A stretch of 36,093 bases of DNA from Alphaproteobacteria bacterium (GTDB lineage Bacteria; Pseudomonadota; Alphaproteobacteria; SHVV01): NCBI GenBank assembly GCA_009694095.1, contig SHVV01000008.1, forward strand, positions 1 to 36,093. Direction: 5' to 3'. Of this stretch, positions 8,977 through 18,855 are shown one piece after another; position 1 is the first letter of the stretch; the number at the start of each line of letters is the position of its first letter. The translations under genes were made by a program, and so were the position numbers. Below the pieces are notes generated by a model that was not told where the DNA came from, ran no database searches, and saw nothing but the letters and a program-made list of their open reading frames with translations.

Positions 8977-9699
8977 TCACGCCTGTCGTACCGCAGGGTT
9001 GATAGACAAAGAAGCGCCCACCGCCCCGCCCGCTTCGTAGGCAACCGGCGCGACCATCCGGGTGGCACGTCGGACGGTCCGTAACTTTAAGTCGAGCTTC
9101 TCGAGTTCGGCATCGACAACCGCCGCCTTGAGGATGACAAGATCGCGCCCGGTGCCTCTATTCGCCGTGTCGCGCGCGGCTTTCATCTTTATCAATTTAT
9201 CGGCAATGGTCGCGACCATTCCAAGTGCGAAGGAGCCGTTTGCGAGATGTCGGTCCTGGTGCCGGAGCCGCCGATAGTCGTTTGACGTTTTGTAACGGCC
9301 GAGTTCGAACCGCACGGCGTTGTCGATTAGGTCGGTCAGGTAATGCGCAACCTCGATATCCGCGCGGAGACCGTAAAAGACATATCGCACGCCTCCGTCT
9401 CGGTTCTTCTCGCGCCAAACCCGGCAATCGCAGAAGACGGCGATCGCGCCAATGCAGTCGTCCAATGGGATGCGTTTCTTGCGCCGGGTCTCGTATTCAA
9501 GTCGATCGCATCCCGAATCGCGGATTTCGACATCGCTCAGCGACAGGTCGTGCCGATCGAGAAGTTCGGCAACCTTGACGGCCGCCAACAGCGCCTCGGC
9601 TTCGGTGCAGCCATTGTTCGTGGTCTTGGCACGCAAGCCTTGAATGCGCGTCTTGAGCTTATCGAGGGCGGCGAGGTCGGAATGTTCGGTCACGAACAC
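8977..9699 (-). CDS. DUF2786-domain protein
   Basis: LDKLKTRIQGLRAKTTNNGCTEAEALLAAVKVAELLDRHDLSLSDVEI matches the DUF2786 pattern; GTG start (9699 or 9693) just after the DctM stop; longer ORF to 10368 is out-of-frame read-through of dctM. Confidence 0.75.
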   Translation of the reverse strand: MFVTEHSDLAALDKLKTRIQGLRAKTTNNGCTEAEALLAAVKVAELLDRHDLSLSDVEIRDSGCDRLEYETRRKKRIPLDDCIGAIAVFCDCRVWREKNRDGGVRYVFYGLRADIEVAHYLTDLIDNAVRFELGRYKTSNDYRRLRHQDRHLANGSFALGMVATIADKLIKMKAARDTANRGTGRDLVILKAAVVDAELEKLDLKLRTVRRATRMVAPVAYEAGGAVGASLSINPAVRQA

Positions 9700-9704
9700 G
9701 CCGC

Positions 9705-11006
9705 TCAGCCCATGTGAGTGGGCAGAAACAAAACGAATGCCGGTGCGAACACGACGATCGCCAAGCGGATGACGTCGGCCAGGATGAATGGCCCGACGCC
9801 ACGGAAAATCGTGCCGATCGGCACCTCCGGCATCATCGCTTTCAACATGAAAACGTTGAGCCCGATTGGCGGAGTGATGAGGCTGATTTCGATGACAACG
9901 ACGATCAAAATGCCGAACCAGACCGGGTCGAACCCAAGCGAAGAGATGACCGGAAAAAAGATCGGAACGGTCAGCAGCATCATCGATAAGCTTTCGAGGA
10001 TGCAGCCGAGAACGATGTAAATCGCCATGATCACGAGGATGATGACGATCGGTGCGACGTCGAGGCCCTTGATCCAGTCCAGCATCAGAGCCGGGAACCC
10101 CGATACCTCGAGGTAGTTCGAGAACAGCAGCGCGCCGATCAGCAACACGAACATCGCGGTCGCCGTCTGCGCCGTTTCCATCAGGACATCGAGAACGATC
10201 CGAACCGACAAGGCGCGCCGGAATAATGCAAACAGAAATGCGCCGGCCGCACCGACGCCGCCCGCTTCGGTCGGCGTGAAGAGGCCGGTGTAGATGCCAC
10301 CGATCACCACCAGAAAAAGCAGCAACACGCCCCAAATATTTTTCGTCGTTGCCAGTCGACGGCTCCATGAGCTGCGCTCCCCGGCCGGGCCGAGTTCAGG
10401 GCGGAACTGCACCAGCAAGAAGATCGTTACGATATAGAGCAGCGCGCCGAGCAAGCCTGGCAACACGCCCGCCATGAACAGTTTGGCGATATCGGTCTCG
10501 GTCATCAGGCCGTAAATCACCATGATGACGCTTGGCGGGATCAGGATGCCGAGCGTTCCCCCCGCCGCGATCGTCCCGGTGGCAAGGCTATCGGCGTAGC
10601 CGTAGCGTCGCATCGACGGCATCGCGACGTTCGCCATCGTCGCCGCGGTCGCGACGCTCGACCCGCACACGGCGGCAAAGCCGGCGCACGCCGCGATCGT
10701 CGCCATCGCCAAGCCGCCGCGCCGGTGCCCGAGGTAGGCGTACGACGCATCGTACAAGTGCTGCGACATTCCCGATTTGGCGATGAAGTTACCCATCAAC
10801 AGGAACAGCGGCAGCACGGCGTAGCTATAGTCGTAGACGTTCGCATAGGTGAGCTGGGCCGCCATCGACAGCGCCGGCTCGAGTCCGACCAGAATGGCGA
10901 ACCCGATCACGCCGACGATGCCCATGCCGAAGGCGATCGGCACGCCGAGAAAAAGAAGAACGAAGACCGCAACGAATCCGGCGCCGACGAGAGCAGCGTT
11001 CTCCAT
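9705..11006 (-). CDS. dctM: TRAP transporter large permease subunit (DctM)
   Basis: GIPIAF-type start (FLGVPIAFGMGIVGVIGF), GGTLGILIPPSVIMVIYG, TPTEAGGVGAAGAF, ITPPIGLNVFMLK. Confidence 0.95.
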   Translation of the reverse strand: MENAALVGAGFVAVFVLLFLGVPIAFGMGIVGVIGFAILVGLEPALSMAAQLTYANVYDYSYAVLPLFLLMGNFIAKSGMSQHLYDASYAYLGHRRGGLAMATIAACAGFAAVCGSSVATAATMANVAMPSMRRYGYADSLATGTIAAGGTLGILIPPSVIMVIYGLMTETDIAKLFMAGVLPGLLGALLYIVTIFLLVQFRPELGPAGERSSWSRRLATTKNIWGVLLLFLVVIGGIYTGLFTPTEAGGVGAAGAFLFALFRRALSVRIVLDVLMETAQTATAMFVLLIGALLFSNYLEVSGFPALMLDWIKGLDVAPIVIILVIMAIYIVLGCILESLSMMLLTVPIFFPVISSLGFDPVWFGILIVVVIEISLITPPIGLNVFMLKAMMPEVPIGTIFRGVGPFILADVIRLAIVVFAPAFVLFLPTHMG

Positions 11007-11012
11007 GGTCCC

Positions 11013-11582
11013 TTACCGTGCCCTGCGTTCGAGGCGGTCGCGGAGGTTAACGAACACGATCGCGAGATGAAGAAGGATCGCGATAACGGCCAAGCCAGTC
11101 ATCGCATAAGCAAACCAAGCCTTCGGCAGCCAGGTGTAATACGACCACGTCGACTTGAAGCGGACGAGGTCGATCCCATAGCGCCATAGCCGCCACGCGA
11201 GAACGGTCAAGACAAACGCGCTGACGAGATTGACGAGAGTAGATCGAAGCCAACCGCCATTCCGGCCATAGATCGCCTCATCGAGCAGCGAGATTGTGAT
11301 GTGGCTTTCGCGCGACGCGACGAGGGGCAGCGCGGCGAAAATGACGATCCCCAGCGAAATCTGTACCAACTCGTACGCCGCCGGAATCGGTTGCAGAAAA
11401 TCGACCACCGACGCGCCTTTGCGGCCGATTACGTTGATGAAAACGACCCACATCATGAAGAACAGCAGCAACCCCGAGATGGTCCCGAGGATGCGTTCCA
11501 GAAGAGACACGAGCGCGGACCCCGCCAACGGGCTAGGGCGGCTCTCGTCCACGGTGACGCTATCGTTGGTCATGGCGTGCAC
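11013..11582 (-). CDS. dctQ: TRAP transporter small permease subunit (DctQ); ATG at 11573 is an alternative start
   Basis: About four hydrophobic segments, MMWVVFINVIGRK, LPLVASRESHITISLLDE; adjacent to dctM. Confidence 0.9.
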   Translation of the reverse strand: MHAMTNDSVTVDESRPSPLAGSALVSLLERILGTISGLLLFFMMWVVFINVIGRKGASVVDFLQPIPAAYELVQISLGIVIFAALPLVASRESHITISLLDEAIYGRNGGWLRSTLVNLVSAFVLTVLAWRLWRYGIDLVRFKSTWSYYTWLPKAWFAYAMTGLAVIAILLHLAIVFVNLRDRLERRAR

Positions 11583-11588
11583 GACGTA

Positions 11589-11626
11589 CGCCCCCCGAGC
11601 ATCCCCGCGTGGGACGCTCGGGGGCG
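11589..11626 (-). promoter_or_regulatory. Strong GC hairpin in dctP-dctQ spacer
   Basis: CGCCCCCCGAGC / GCTCGGGGGCG arms (one-base bulge) with inner TCCC/GGGA pairing, lying between dctP stop and dctQ start. Confidence 0.55.
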
Positions 11627-11645
11627 CTTCGTCACTATGCTGTGC

Positions 11646-12698
11646 TTAGTTGGTCTTCTTGATCGACGCGATGTACTTGTCCTGCTCGTCGAGCAAGGTC
11701 TGGATCGCGGCCTTCCCATCGATGCCGCGCGATGCCGCGAGTTTGATCCAGTCTTCCTGCAGGAACGCCATCGCCTTGAACATACGGTCGCGCTCGGCGC
11801 CTTGAATGATTCCGATCTTCACGCCGTCTTTTACCATGTTCACGCGCGCGTTCGCGACCATTTCTTCCCACGCCTTGCCAAACATCGCCGCCATTTTTTC
11901 GCCTGAGCAGCAATCCATGATCTTCGCCCGATCAGCCGGTGAAATCTTGGCCCACGATTTCTCGTTGACGACGAGATAGAGGCTCGAGCTATAGAACCCG
12001 CCCTCAATCTCGGTCAGCGCCCGCACGAACTTTTGCAGGTGGTACGATTCCCAGGCATCGGTGTTGAAAAATGCGCCGTCGACCACGCCTTTCGACATGA
12101 GCTCGTGCACTTTGGTCGCCGGCTCCATGACTGGAGTCGCGCCGAAACGCTTAGCGACTTCAACGATGGCCGGCGTCGGAACACGAAGCGTTTGGCCCTT
12201 GAAGTCTTCGATCTTAGCAACCGGTTCTTTCGCCGTGAGCAAGATGCCCGGCGGCTGCACCCACATCGTGATGAGCTCCACCCCTTTGTGCTCGCCCGCC
12301 GCTTCGAGGTACTTCTTCTGGACGCGCCACAGCGCGACACCCATCGCATCCGCGGTCTTTTCGATACCGGGGATCTCGATCACGCGCGTGACGTCGAACT
12401 GCCCCGGCGAATAGCCGTGAATCCCAAGCGCCGCATCGGCGATGCCGTCACGGACGCACTCGAACTGCTGCGCCGGCGGGCACAAGGTCGATGCGGTCAA
12501 TTCGACTTTGACCCGTCCTTGAGTTGCGTCTTCGACCATCTTACCCCATGGCAGAATCTTTTTCTGATTCATCCAATGGGTCAAAGGCAGAAAATTGTTG
12601 AACCGCAATGTCAGAGTTTGCGCTTCGGTCGGTCCGACCGAAGAGAAGGCTGCGCCCGCGACGATCGCGGCGACAGCAAAGTGGACCACCTTATTCAT
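11646..12698 (-). CDS. dctP: TRAP transporter substrate-binding protein (DctP)
   Basis: Start ATG 12698 with signal peptide MNKVVHFAVAAIVAGAAFSSVGPTEAQ; GQTLRVPTPAIVEVAKRFGATPV. Confidence 0.93.
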   Translation of the reverse strand: MNKVVHFAVAAIVAGAAFSSVGPTEAQTLTLRFNNFLPLTHWMNQKKILPWGKMVEDATQGRVKVELTASTLCPPAQQFECVRDGIADAALGIHGYSPGQFDVTRVIEIPGIEKTADAMGVALWRVQKKYLEAAGEHKGVELITMWVQPPGILLTAKEPVAKIEDFKGQTLRVPTPAIVEVAKRFGATPVMEPATKVHELMSKGVVDGAFFNTDAWESYHLQKFVRALTEIEGGFYSSSLYLVVNEKSWAKISPADRAKIMDCCSGEKMAAMFGKAWEEMVANARVNMVKDGVKIGIIQGAERDRMFKAMAFLQEDWIKLAASRGIDGKAAIQTLLDEQDKYIASIKKTN

Positions 12699-12882
12699 TG
12701 GATTCCCCCCCTTTATGAGCGTGTCGACGCCCGACCCCTTACAGGAACGGGCAAGAATTATAACAGACTTTCGACGATTAGTAACGGCTCGCAAACCTCG
12801 CGCGACGAACCGGATCGATCTTCGCGCGCGCACCGAGCGCGGTGCCACCGCTGGTTGAGTACCGCTACTCCTTCGCGCTCGT

Positions 12883-14010
12883 CTACGGAGCGAACACCCG
12901 ATCGAGATGGTTATTGATGGCGTGGTGGATGGCGACCTCGCGCACCGACATCGGACCTGGAACGAAGTGGCGAGAGCGCATGGCGCGCTGCAGGGACGCA
13001 ATCATGCCGCGGTCTTCCTCGAGCACTCGCTGTTGAAACTCGCGATAACGAGCGATCTTCGCCGCATACGCGGGGTCATCGAAGAATGCCTTTGGGATCA
13101 AGTGGTAGCAGATCATCCTACAGCGGTCCGTGCCGAGCGGCCAGGTGATGTAGCCGTTGATGTTGTCGCAACGCGCGAAGAGCGAAAAGTTAGGCGGGAG
13201 ATAGCCGTTGATCGCGAACTCCTCGCCCTTGTCGGCAATCCAGGCAATCGGCCCAAACAGCGGTTTACCGCCGTCGACCTGGGTTTTCGTTTTGTACGTC
13301 GTGACAAATCCGCCTCGTGGCAGAAGGTTGTAATGAGAGCGGTCCGTGACGTAGTAGGCGCCGATCGTCGCCGCATGCAGCGTATCGGCATGATAAAAAT
13401 CGAGCAGGTTCTCGTAGATGAACTTCCAGTTGCAGTCGAACTCGAGTTCGAAGCTATAGGCGACGCTTAAGTCCTGCTGACGCATCACGTCGAACGTGGA
13501 TGCGAACGGGCCCATTTGGTCGACGAGCGGCGCCGGCGCCGGGTCGAACGAGACGAACACCCAGCCAGCCCACGTATCGAGGCTGAGGCGCGGCAGCCGG
13601 CAGGATTTCGGATCGAAGCCCTCGGCTTCCTTCATATACGGCGCGCCAACGAGGCGGCCTTCCCAATCGTAAAGCCAGCCGTGATAGGGACACATGAACT
13701 CTTTGACGTTGCCCGATCCGGCTGCGACTTCGACGCCGCGGTGAAGACACACGTTTGAAAATGCGTTGAGCGTGCCCCGCTCGTCGCGAACGATGAGGAC
13801 CGGCTCCTCAAACAGGCGCATGGCACGGTAGTCGCCGGCCTGTTTGAATTCTTCGACGCGGCCGACGCAGAGCCAGTCTTTGAGAAACAGCCGCTCTTTC
13901 TCGCGTTCGAGAATTTCGAGCGAGGTGTAGATTTGGCCCGCCGTGTGCCGCGCCCGTTCGACCACTGTGCGCGTCGCGCCAAATTCATCCAAGGTTGTTT
14001 CGCGATTCAT
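12883..14010 (-). CDS. Rieske oxygenase alpha subunit (phenylpropionate dioxygenase-like), RO3
   Basis: Start ATG 14010; CLHRGVEVAAGSGNVKEFMCPYHGWLYD; NLLDFYHADTLH. Confidence 0.93.
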   Translation of the reverse strand: MNRETTLDEFGATRTVVERARHTAGQIYTSLEILEREKERLFLKDWLCVGRVEEFKQAGDYRAMRLFEEPVLIVRDERGTLNAFSNVCLHRGVEVAAGSGNVKEFMCPYHGWLYDWEGRLVGAPYMKEAEGFDPKSCRLPRLSLDTWAGWVFVSFDPAPAPLVDQMGPFASTFDVMRQQDLSVAYSFELEFDCNWKFIYENLLDFYHADTLHAATIGAYYVTDRSHYNLLPRGGFVTTYKTKTQVDGGKPLFGPIAWIADKGEEFAINGYLPPNFSLFARCDNINGYITWPLGTDRCRMICYHLIPKAFFDDPAYAAKIARYREFQQRVLEEDRGMIASLQRAMRSRHFVPGPMSVREVAIHHAINNHLDRVFAP

Positions 14011-14041
14011 TGCACCCTCCTGCGTTTCCTTTGGTCTCGGC

Positions 14042-15445
14042 TCAAAGCGTTGGCCGGCGGTCGACGAACGATCGAACGGTCTCGAATGCGCGCGCGGCAC
14101 GGAGCACGCGCTTGTCGCCGAAGCGCGGACCGACAATCTGCAATCCGATCGGCAGTCCGCCCTTGGTAAAGCCGCACGGAATCGAGATCGCCGGCTGGCC
14201 GGTGAGGTTGAACGGATTGCCGAACGGCGCCCAGGCGCGGATGTCGCCGGTCTTTTCGAGCTCGGGCGGACCCCAGCGATCGGCGGCGAACGGCGGAACC
14301 GCCGTCATCGGCGTGACCAGCAGATCGTAGGTTTGATGGAAGGCATGCATATGACGAATCATCGCCGCGCGAGTCTCCATCGCAGCCAAATGGTCGTCGA
14401 TACTGACCTTCTTGCCGTTCTCGAACGTCGCCTTGGCCGCGTCCCCGAGCTTTTCAAACTCCTCGGGCTTGAATCGGTTGGCGAAACGCGTGAAGTGCGG
14501 GAAAAGAATATTGCGAAAAGCGCCGCCGGGGTTGGCGAAACCCGGATCCTTTTCCTCGACACGAGCGCCGAGGTCTTCGAATACCTTAACCGCGCCGGCA
14601 ACGATTTCAGCAAGCTCCGGATCGACGTAGGGCGCGAAGCCGAGCGTCCGGCTGAACGCGATCTTAAGCCCGCGCACGCCATCGTTGAGTTCGTTCTTGT
14701 AGTTCGCGCCATCGTAAGGAAGCGAGTTCGGGTCGCGCGGATCGGGCTCAGTGATGACGTTGAGCATTACCGCTTGATCGGTAACGGTACGTGTCAATGC
14801 ACCGATCGAGAACAGCAGCGGCACCCACGCCGGCGGATGAACCGGCACGCGTCCGTTGCTCGTCTTCATCGCCACCAAGCCATTGAATGCGGCGGGAATG
14901 CGGATCGAGCCGCCGGCGTCAGTGCCGAGCGCCGCATTGCCCATTCCGGCCGCGCACGCGGCCGCGGGACCGCCCGAGGAACCGCCACACGTCTGGGACG
15001 AATTCCATGGATTGCGCGAGACTCCGGTCAACGGGCTGATGGTGACAGCGCCCAAGCCGTATTCGGGTGTCGTCGCCTTGCCAAGAAACACCGCTCCATG
15101 ACGACGCGCGGCGGCGACGTGCGAGGTGTCCTCGGTCATTGCCCCATCGCTCGAGGTTTTCGAGCCGGAACGCATCGGCATGCCGGCGACCTGAAGCGAG
15201 TCCTTGACCGGCATCGGAACGCCGTCGATCAATCCCTTCGGCTCACCTTTGGCCCAACGCGCCTCCGCTTCGCGCGCCGTGTTCAGCGCGCCGGCGCGAT
15301 CAATGTGGCAATAGACGTTGAGTTTGGCGTTGTACTTGTCGATGCGCGTCAGCGCCGCCTTGGCTGCTTCGACCGGCGAGACTTTCCTCTTCCGAAAAGC
15401 CTCGACCAAATCGACGATCGACATGAAGGCTATATCATCGCTCAT
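14042..15445 (-). CDS. Amidase-signature family hydrolase
   Basis: CGGSSGGPAAACAAGMGNAALGTDAGGSIRIPAAFNGLV and Lys of GVPMPVKDSL. Confidence 0.94.
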   Translation of the reverse strand: MSDDIAFMSIVDLVEAFRKRKVSPVEAAKAALTRIDKYNAKLNVYCHIDRAGALNTAREAEARWAKGEPKGLIDGVPMPVKDSLQVAGMPMRSGSKTSSDGAMTEDTSHVAAARRHGAVFLGKATTPEYGLGAVTISPLTGVSRNPWNSSQTCGGSSGGPAAACAAGMGNAALGTDAGGSIRIPAAFNGLVAMKTSNGRVPVHPPAWVPLLFSIGALTRTVTDQAVMLNVITEPDPRDPNSLPYDGANYKNELNDGVRGLKIAFSRTLGFAPYVDPELAEIVAGAVKVFEDLGARVEEKDPGFANPGGAFRNILFPHFTRFANRFKPEEFEKLGDAAKATFENGKKVSIDDHLAAMETRAAMIRHMHAFHQTYDLLVTPMTAVPPFAADRWGPPELEKTGDIRAWAPFGNPFNLTGQPAISIPCGFTKGGLPIGLQIVGPRFGDKRVLRAARAFETVRSFVDRRPTL

Positions 15446-15567
15446 TCACGGGCCCTTTATCTTAACTGCGTTCATCGTAAAGTCGAACTAACGGCCGGAG
15501 AAGACTCTTGCGCCGCCCGCGGCATTCAACGCCTCGTCAGATAGCCGCGCTCTCGCCGCGACCTACG

Positions 15568-16977
15568 TTAGGCAAGCGGCGGCCTGTAGTCGGCCCACGG
15601 CCGCGCTTCTTCGAACGCAGCGGCGGCGCGAAAGATGTCGACCTCGCTGTTGATGCGAGCGACCATTTGCAGCCCGACCGGAAGCTTCTGGGCGGTGAAC
15701 CCTGCCGGAATCGACGCCGCCGGCTGACCGGTCAAATTGAACGGGTAGGTATAGTAAACCCACGACACGACGTTACGGTCGAGTCCGTCGAGAAACGGCG
15801 GCAAGTTCTTGCCGACATCAAAGGCCGCGACCGGAAGCGTCGGCGAAAGGAGAATGTCGTAGTTCTCGAAGAACAACCGCGTTTTTTCTCGCAATTCGTA
15901 GCGGCGAAAAACATTGACGTAGTACTGCTCAAGCGTCTGGTTGAGCGCCTGCGACAGAATCTCGACCACCGCCGGGTCGAGCAGATGACGCGATTTCTCG
16001 AGCACCGGCTTCAGCCGCGTACCGATGCCAGCATAGAACTCGCTCGAAAACAGGTCGACCGGATCTTGGTCGAATACTTTTTCCACGTGCTCGACCGTGC
16101 AGCCGAATTCGGCAAACGCCTGCGCGGCGCGCTCGGCGATCGCGACAACCTCGGGATCGGGCTTGGCGTAGCCGAGCGTGGCGCTCCAAGCGACCCGCAA
16201 CCCTTTGGCGCCCTGGTCGCACGCCTTGAGGAAATCGGGGGTCTTTTCCGCGACCGAAAACGGATCGCGGCTGTCGTACCCGGCCTCGACCATGAGCAGA
16301 AGCGCCGCGTCCCGCACGGTTCGGGCGAGAGCCCCGGTGTGGGCTAGCGATGGCGCGGCGCTGACCGGATACATTGGCACACGGCCGAACTGCGCTTTGA
16401 TGCCGAACAAACCGGTCAACGAGCAGGGAATGCGGATCGAACCGCCGCCGTCGGTAGCGACCGCGAACGGCGTCACGCCGGCAGCCACGCTGGAAACCGC
16501 GCCAGCCGACGAACCGCCCGAGGTCTTAGCGGTGTTCCACGGATTGCGCGTGATCCCGGTCAGCGGCGAGTCACCAACCGCTTTGCAGCCGAACTCGCTT
16601 GCGGTCGTCTTGCCGACGATACAGGCGCCGGCGGCCTTGATTCGTTCGACAACCGGCGCATCGATCGCCGCGATGTTCTCCGCCATGGCGCGTGACCCCG
16701 TGGTGAGTTTCACTCCTTTAACCGGGATTACGTCTTTGACCGAAATCGGCAGACCGTCGAGCAGTCCGCGCTTCTCCTTCTTCATGATGCGGTCTTCGGC
16801 CGCGCGGGCGGCGTCCAACGCGAGTTCGGCGGTGACGGTGACGAAGCTATTGAGCTTGGGCTCCGTCGCGGCGAGGCGGTCGAGCGATGCGCGCACGATT
16901 TCGACCGGCGAGATTTCTTTGCGCTCGAGCGCGCCTTTGAGCGCGAGCGCGCTCGTATAGGTCACGTTGTCGGCCAT
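15568..16977 (-). CDS. Amidase-signature family hydrolase, tandem paralogue
   Basis: Start ATG 16977; GGSSAGAVSSVAAGVTPFAVATDGGGSIRIPCSLTGLFG; GLPISVKDVI. Confidence 0.94.
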   Translation of the reverse strand: MADNVTYTSALALKGALERKEISPVEIVRASLDRLAATEPKLNSFVTVTAELALDAARAAEDRIMKKEKRGLLDGLPISVKDVIPVKGVKLTTGSRAMAENIAAIDAPVVERIKAAGACIVGKTTASEFGCKAVGDSPLTGITRNPWNTAKTSGGSSAGAVSSVAAGVTPFAVATDGGGSIRIPCSLTGLFGIKAQFGRVPMYPVSAAPSLAHTGALARTVRDAALLLMVEAGYDSRDPFSVAEKTPDFLKACDQGAKGLRVAWSATLGYAKPDPEVVAIAERAAQAFAEFGCTVEHVEKVFDQDPVDLFSSEFYAGIGTRLKPVLEKSRHLLDPAVVEILSQALNQTLEQYYVNVFRRYELREKTRLFFENYDILLSPTLPVAAFDVGKNLPPFLDGLDRNVVSWVYYTYPFNLTGQPAASIPAGFTAQKLPVGLQMVARINSEVDIFRAAAAFEEARPWADYRPPLA

Positions 16978-17045
16978 CGTTCGTTCTCCTGAAGTGGTTG
17001 CGGCGCCGCGTGGGCGCCGCACTCCGCGATGCCAAAATCGACTCG

Positions 17046-17696
17046 TTATTCGGCAGCAACCTTTTTCCCGAGGCGGGGCTTCAAAGCCGCAATCAGCTCG
17101 TCGCGAGTGTAAAGGTCAGCGTATTTCTGCTGCATGTCGAAGAGGCCGGCATCATGCGGCGCGATCGCCCGGTCGCCGACGCAGTCGGTAGGAACGATTG
17201 GGCGGTAGCCATAGCCGAGCGCGTCGACCACGGTGGCTCGAACGCAGCCCGACGTGACGGCGCCAGTCACCACCAGCGTATCGACACGAAGACGGGCGAG
17301 CCAGCTCGAGAAATCGGTTTGGAAGAACGCCGAAGCATTTCGTTTGCGGACCATAAGTTCGCCCGGCCGCGGCGTCAGTTCACGCACCACGAATCCGACC
17401 GGATTGTCCTCGGTCAAGATCTTGAGATTGGGCACCTTGGCCGTCAGCAGATTGCCGTCGGAGCCGTCCTCGGCAAACACATAGCGCGTATAGGCAACCG
17501 GCAGGCGATGCTCGCGAAAGAAGGCAAGCAGACCGACGGTCTTCTCGACCGCCGCGTGGATGTTGCCGCCGCCAAACAGCTTGGGGTCGTCGAAGGCGAC
17601 GACGAAGTCAACGATTACCAGCGCCGGCGCTTCGCCGATCCCCAGGCTCTTGCCAAACCCCTGCTGCTTAAAAATCGCCGTTTCTGCGGTCGCCAT
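17046..17696 (-). CDS. Isochorismatase-family cysteine hydrolase (N-carbamoylsarcosine amidohydrolase / maleamate amidase-like)
   Basis: APALVIVDF, VVTGAVTSGCVRATVVDALGYGYRPIVPTDCVGDRAIAPHDAGLFDMQQKYADL; RBS GGGAG. Confidence 0.9.
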   Translation of the reverse strand: MATAETAIFKQQGFGKSLGIGEAPALVIVDFVVAFDDPKLFGGGNIHAAVEKTVGLLAFFREHRLPVAYTRYVFAEDGSDGNLLTAKVPNLKILTEDNPVGFVVRELTPRPGELMVRKRNASAFFQTDFSSWLARLRVDTLVVTGAVTSGCVRATVVDALGYGYRPIVPTDCVGDRAIAPHDAGLFDMQQKYADLYTRDELIAALKPRLGKKVAAE

Positions 17697-17823
17697 GTCG
17701 AATCTCCCTTTGTGCGATTATTGGTAGCTCCCGCCACTGCTCGCACGTGACCAGTGAGCGCATTGGAAATCTAGCGTCATTGTTGCCCAGTCCGGTACAT
17801 CACTGCAACCACCAATGGTCGGC

Positions 17824-18855
17824 TCAGCTTCGCGGGCGCCGCTTCGGTGACGGCCAAGAGAATTCACGACCCCCCGTCAACCCGCCCGGCCGCAACACCA
17901 AGATCAGCAACATAACGATGCCAATCACCACTTCTTGGACGCCCGGCGGGCTTTTGATCGACAAGCCGCCGACGACGAAACCAAGTTCGACTTGGCGCAG
18001 AAGTTCCTGCAGGGTCGCGAGAGCCACTACGCCAATGACGGCGCCAGCCAAGCTTTTCATGCCACCAATGACCAGCATCGCCAACGTGATGAACGTCATG
18101 TCGAGGTAAAAATTGTTGATGGTGATGACGCCAATGTTGTGGGCGTAGAGCACGCCTCCTAACCCGATAAACGCCGCCGATATCGTCCAAGCGATCAGCC
18201 GTTCGCGCGGTACGTTGACTCCAACCGCCTTGGCGGCGACTTCATCTTGCCTCGCGGCTCGAAGCGACCGACCGGAACGCGAACACTGATAAGCGTATGC
18301 CGCTGCGATCGTGATCGCGGCGCAGCCGAGCGCGACCCACATGTCGACGTAGCGCGGAATGCCGACCACCGAATTGGTGCCAAGTGTCACCCGGTCCCAG
18401 TTGCCGTACACCACGTTGACGATCGCCAGCACCGCAAAGGTTGCGATCGAAGCTGCGATACCCGAGAGCCGCATGATCGGAAAGCCGATGATCGCGGCCA
18501 GGATCGTCGCGAACACGACCGAGGAGACCGCCGACGGAAACAGATCAAAGGTGTTGTACCGCAGGAAATCCGGCAGCCCGGACATGTTGATCGGCTTCAA
18601 TTTCGGGCAGCAGGTCTGCCAGACGCTCGCATAGGCGCCGATTGCCATGAATGATATCGAGCCGAACGACATCACGCCCGAGTTGCCGACGAAGATGTAA
18701 AGCCCGACGACGACCACGACCTTTACCAACGCGTCGGTGACGACCCGATTGAGAATCCCGCCGCCGAATAACTCGGCAAGCGCGACGATCACGAGCAGCA
18801 ACGCCCAGAGAGCAATGACCGGCCAGATACGTTCGAGTGGTGAGGCGCCGGCCAT
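17824..18855 (-). CDS. livM: Branched-chain amino acid-type ABC transporter permease (LivM)
   Basis: SGRSLRAARQDEVAAKAVGVNVPRERLIAWTISAAFIGLGGVLYAH; start ATG 18855 overlaps LivH stop (TGATG). Confidence 0.93.
   Translation of the reverse strand: MAGASPLERIWPVIALWALLLVIVALAELFGGGILNRVVTDALVKVVVVVGLYIFVGNSGVMSFGSISFMAIGAYASVWQTCCPKLKPINMSGLPDFLRYNTFDLFPSAVSSVVFATILAAIIGFPIMRLSGIAASIATFAVLAIVNVVYGNWDRVTLGTNSVVGIPRYVDMWVALGCAAITIAAAYAYQCSRSGRSLRAARQDEVAAKAVGVNVPRERLIAWTISAAFIGLGGVLYAHNIGVITINNFYLDMTFITLAMLVIGGMKSLAGAVIGVVALATLQELLRQVELGFVVGGLSIKSPPGVQEVVIGIVMLLILVLRPGGLTGGREFSWPSPKRRPRS

Noticed and set aside
9699-10368. N-terminal extension of the 463-aa ORF 8977..10368
   Set aside because: Out-of-frame translation inside dctM; only the DUF2786 part after the dctM stop is credible.
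12830-12845. GCACCG-AGCG-CGGTGC hairpin downstream of RO3
   Set aside because: Short stem with no T-tract; common by chance at this GC content.
13943-15544. 533-aa plus-strand ORF
   Set aside because: Antisense shadow of the amidase and RO3 5' region, Arg-rich with no recognisable motif.
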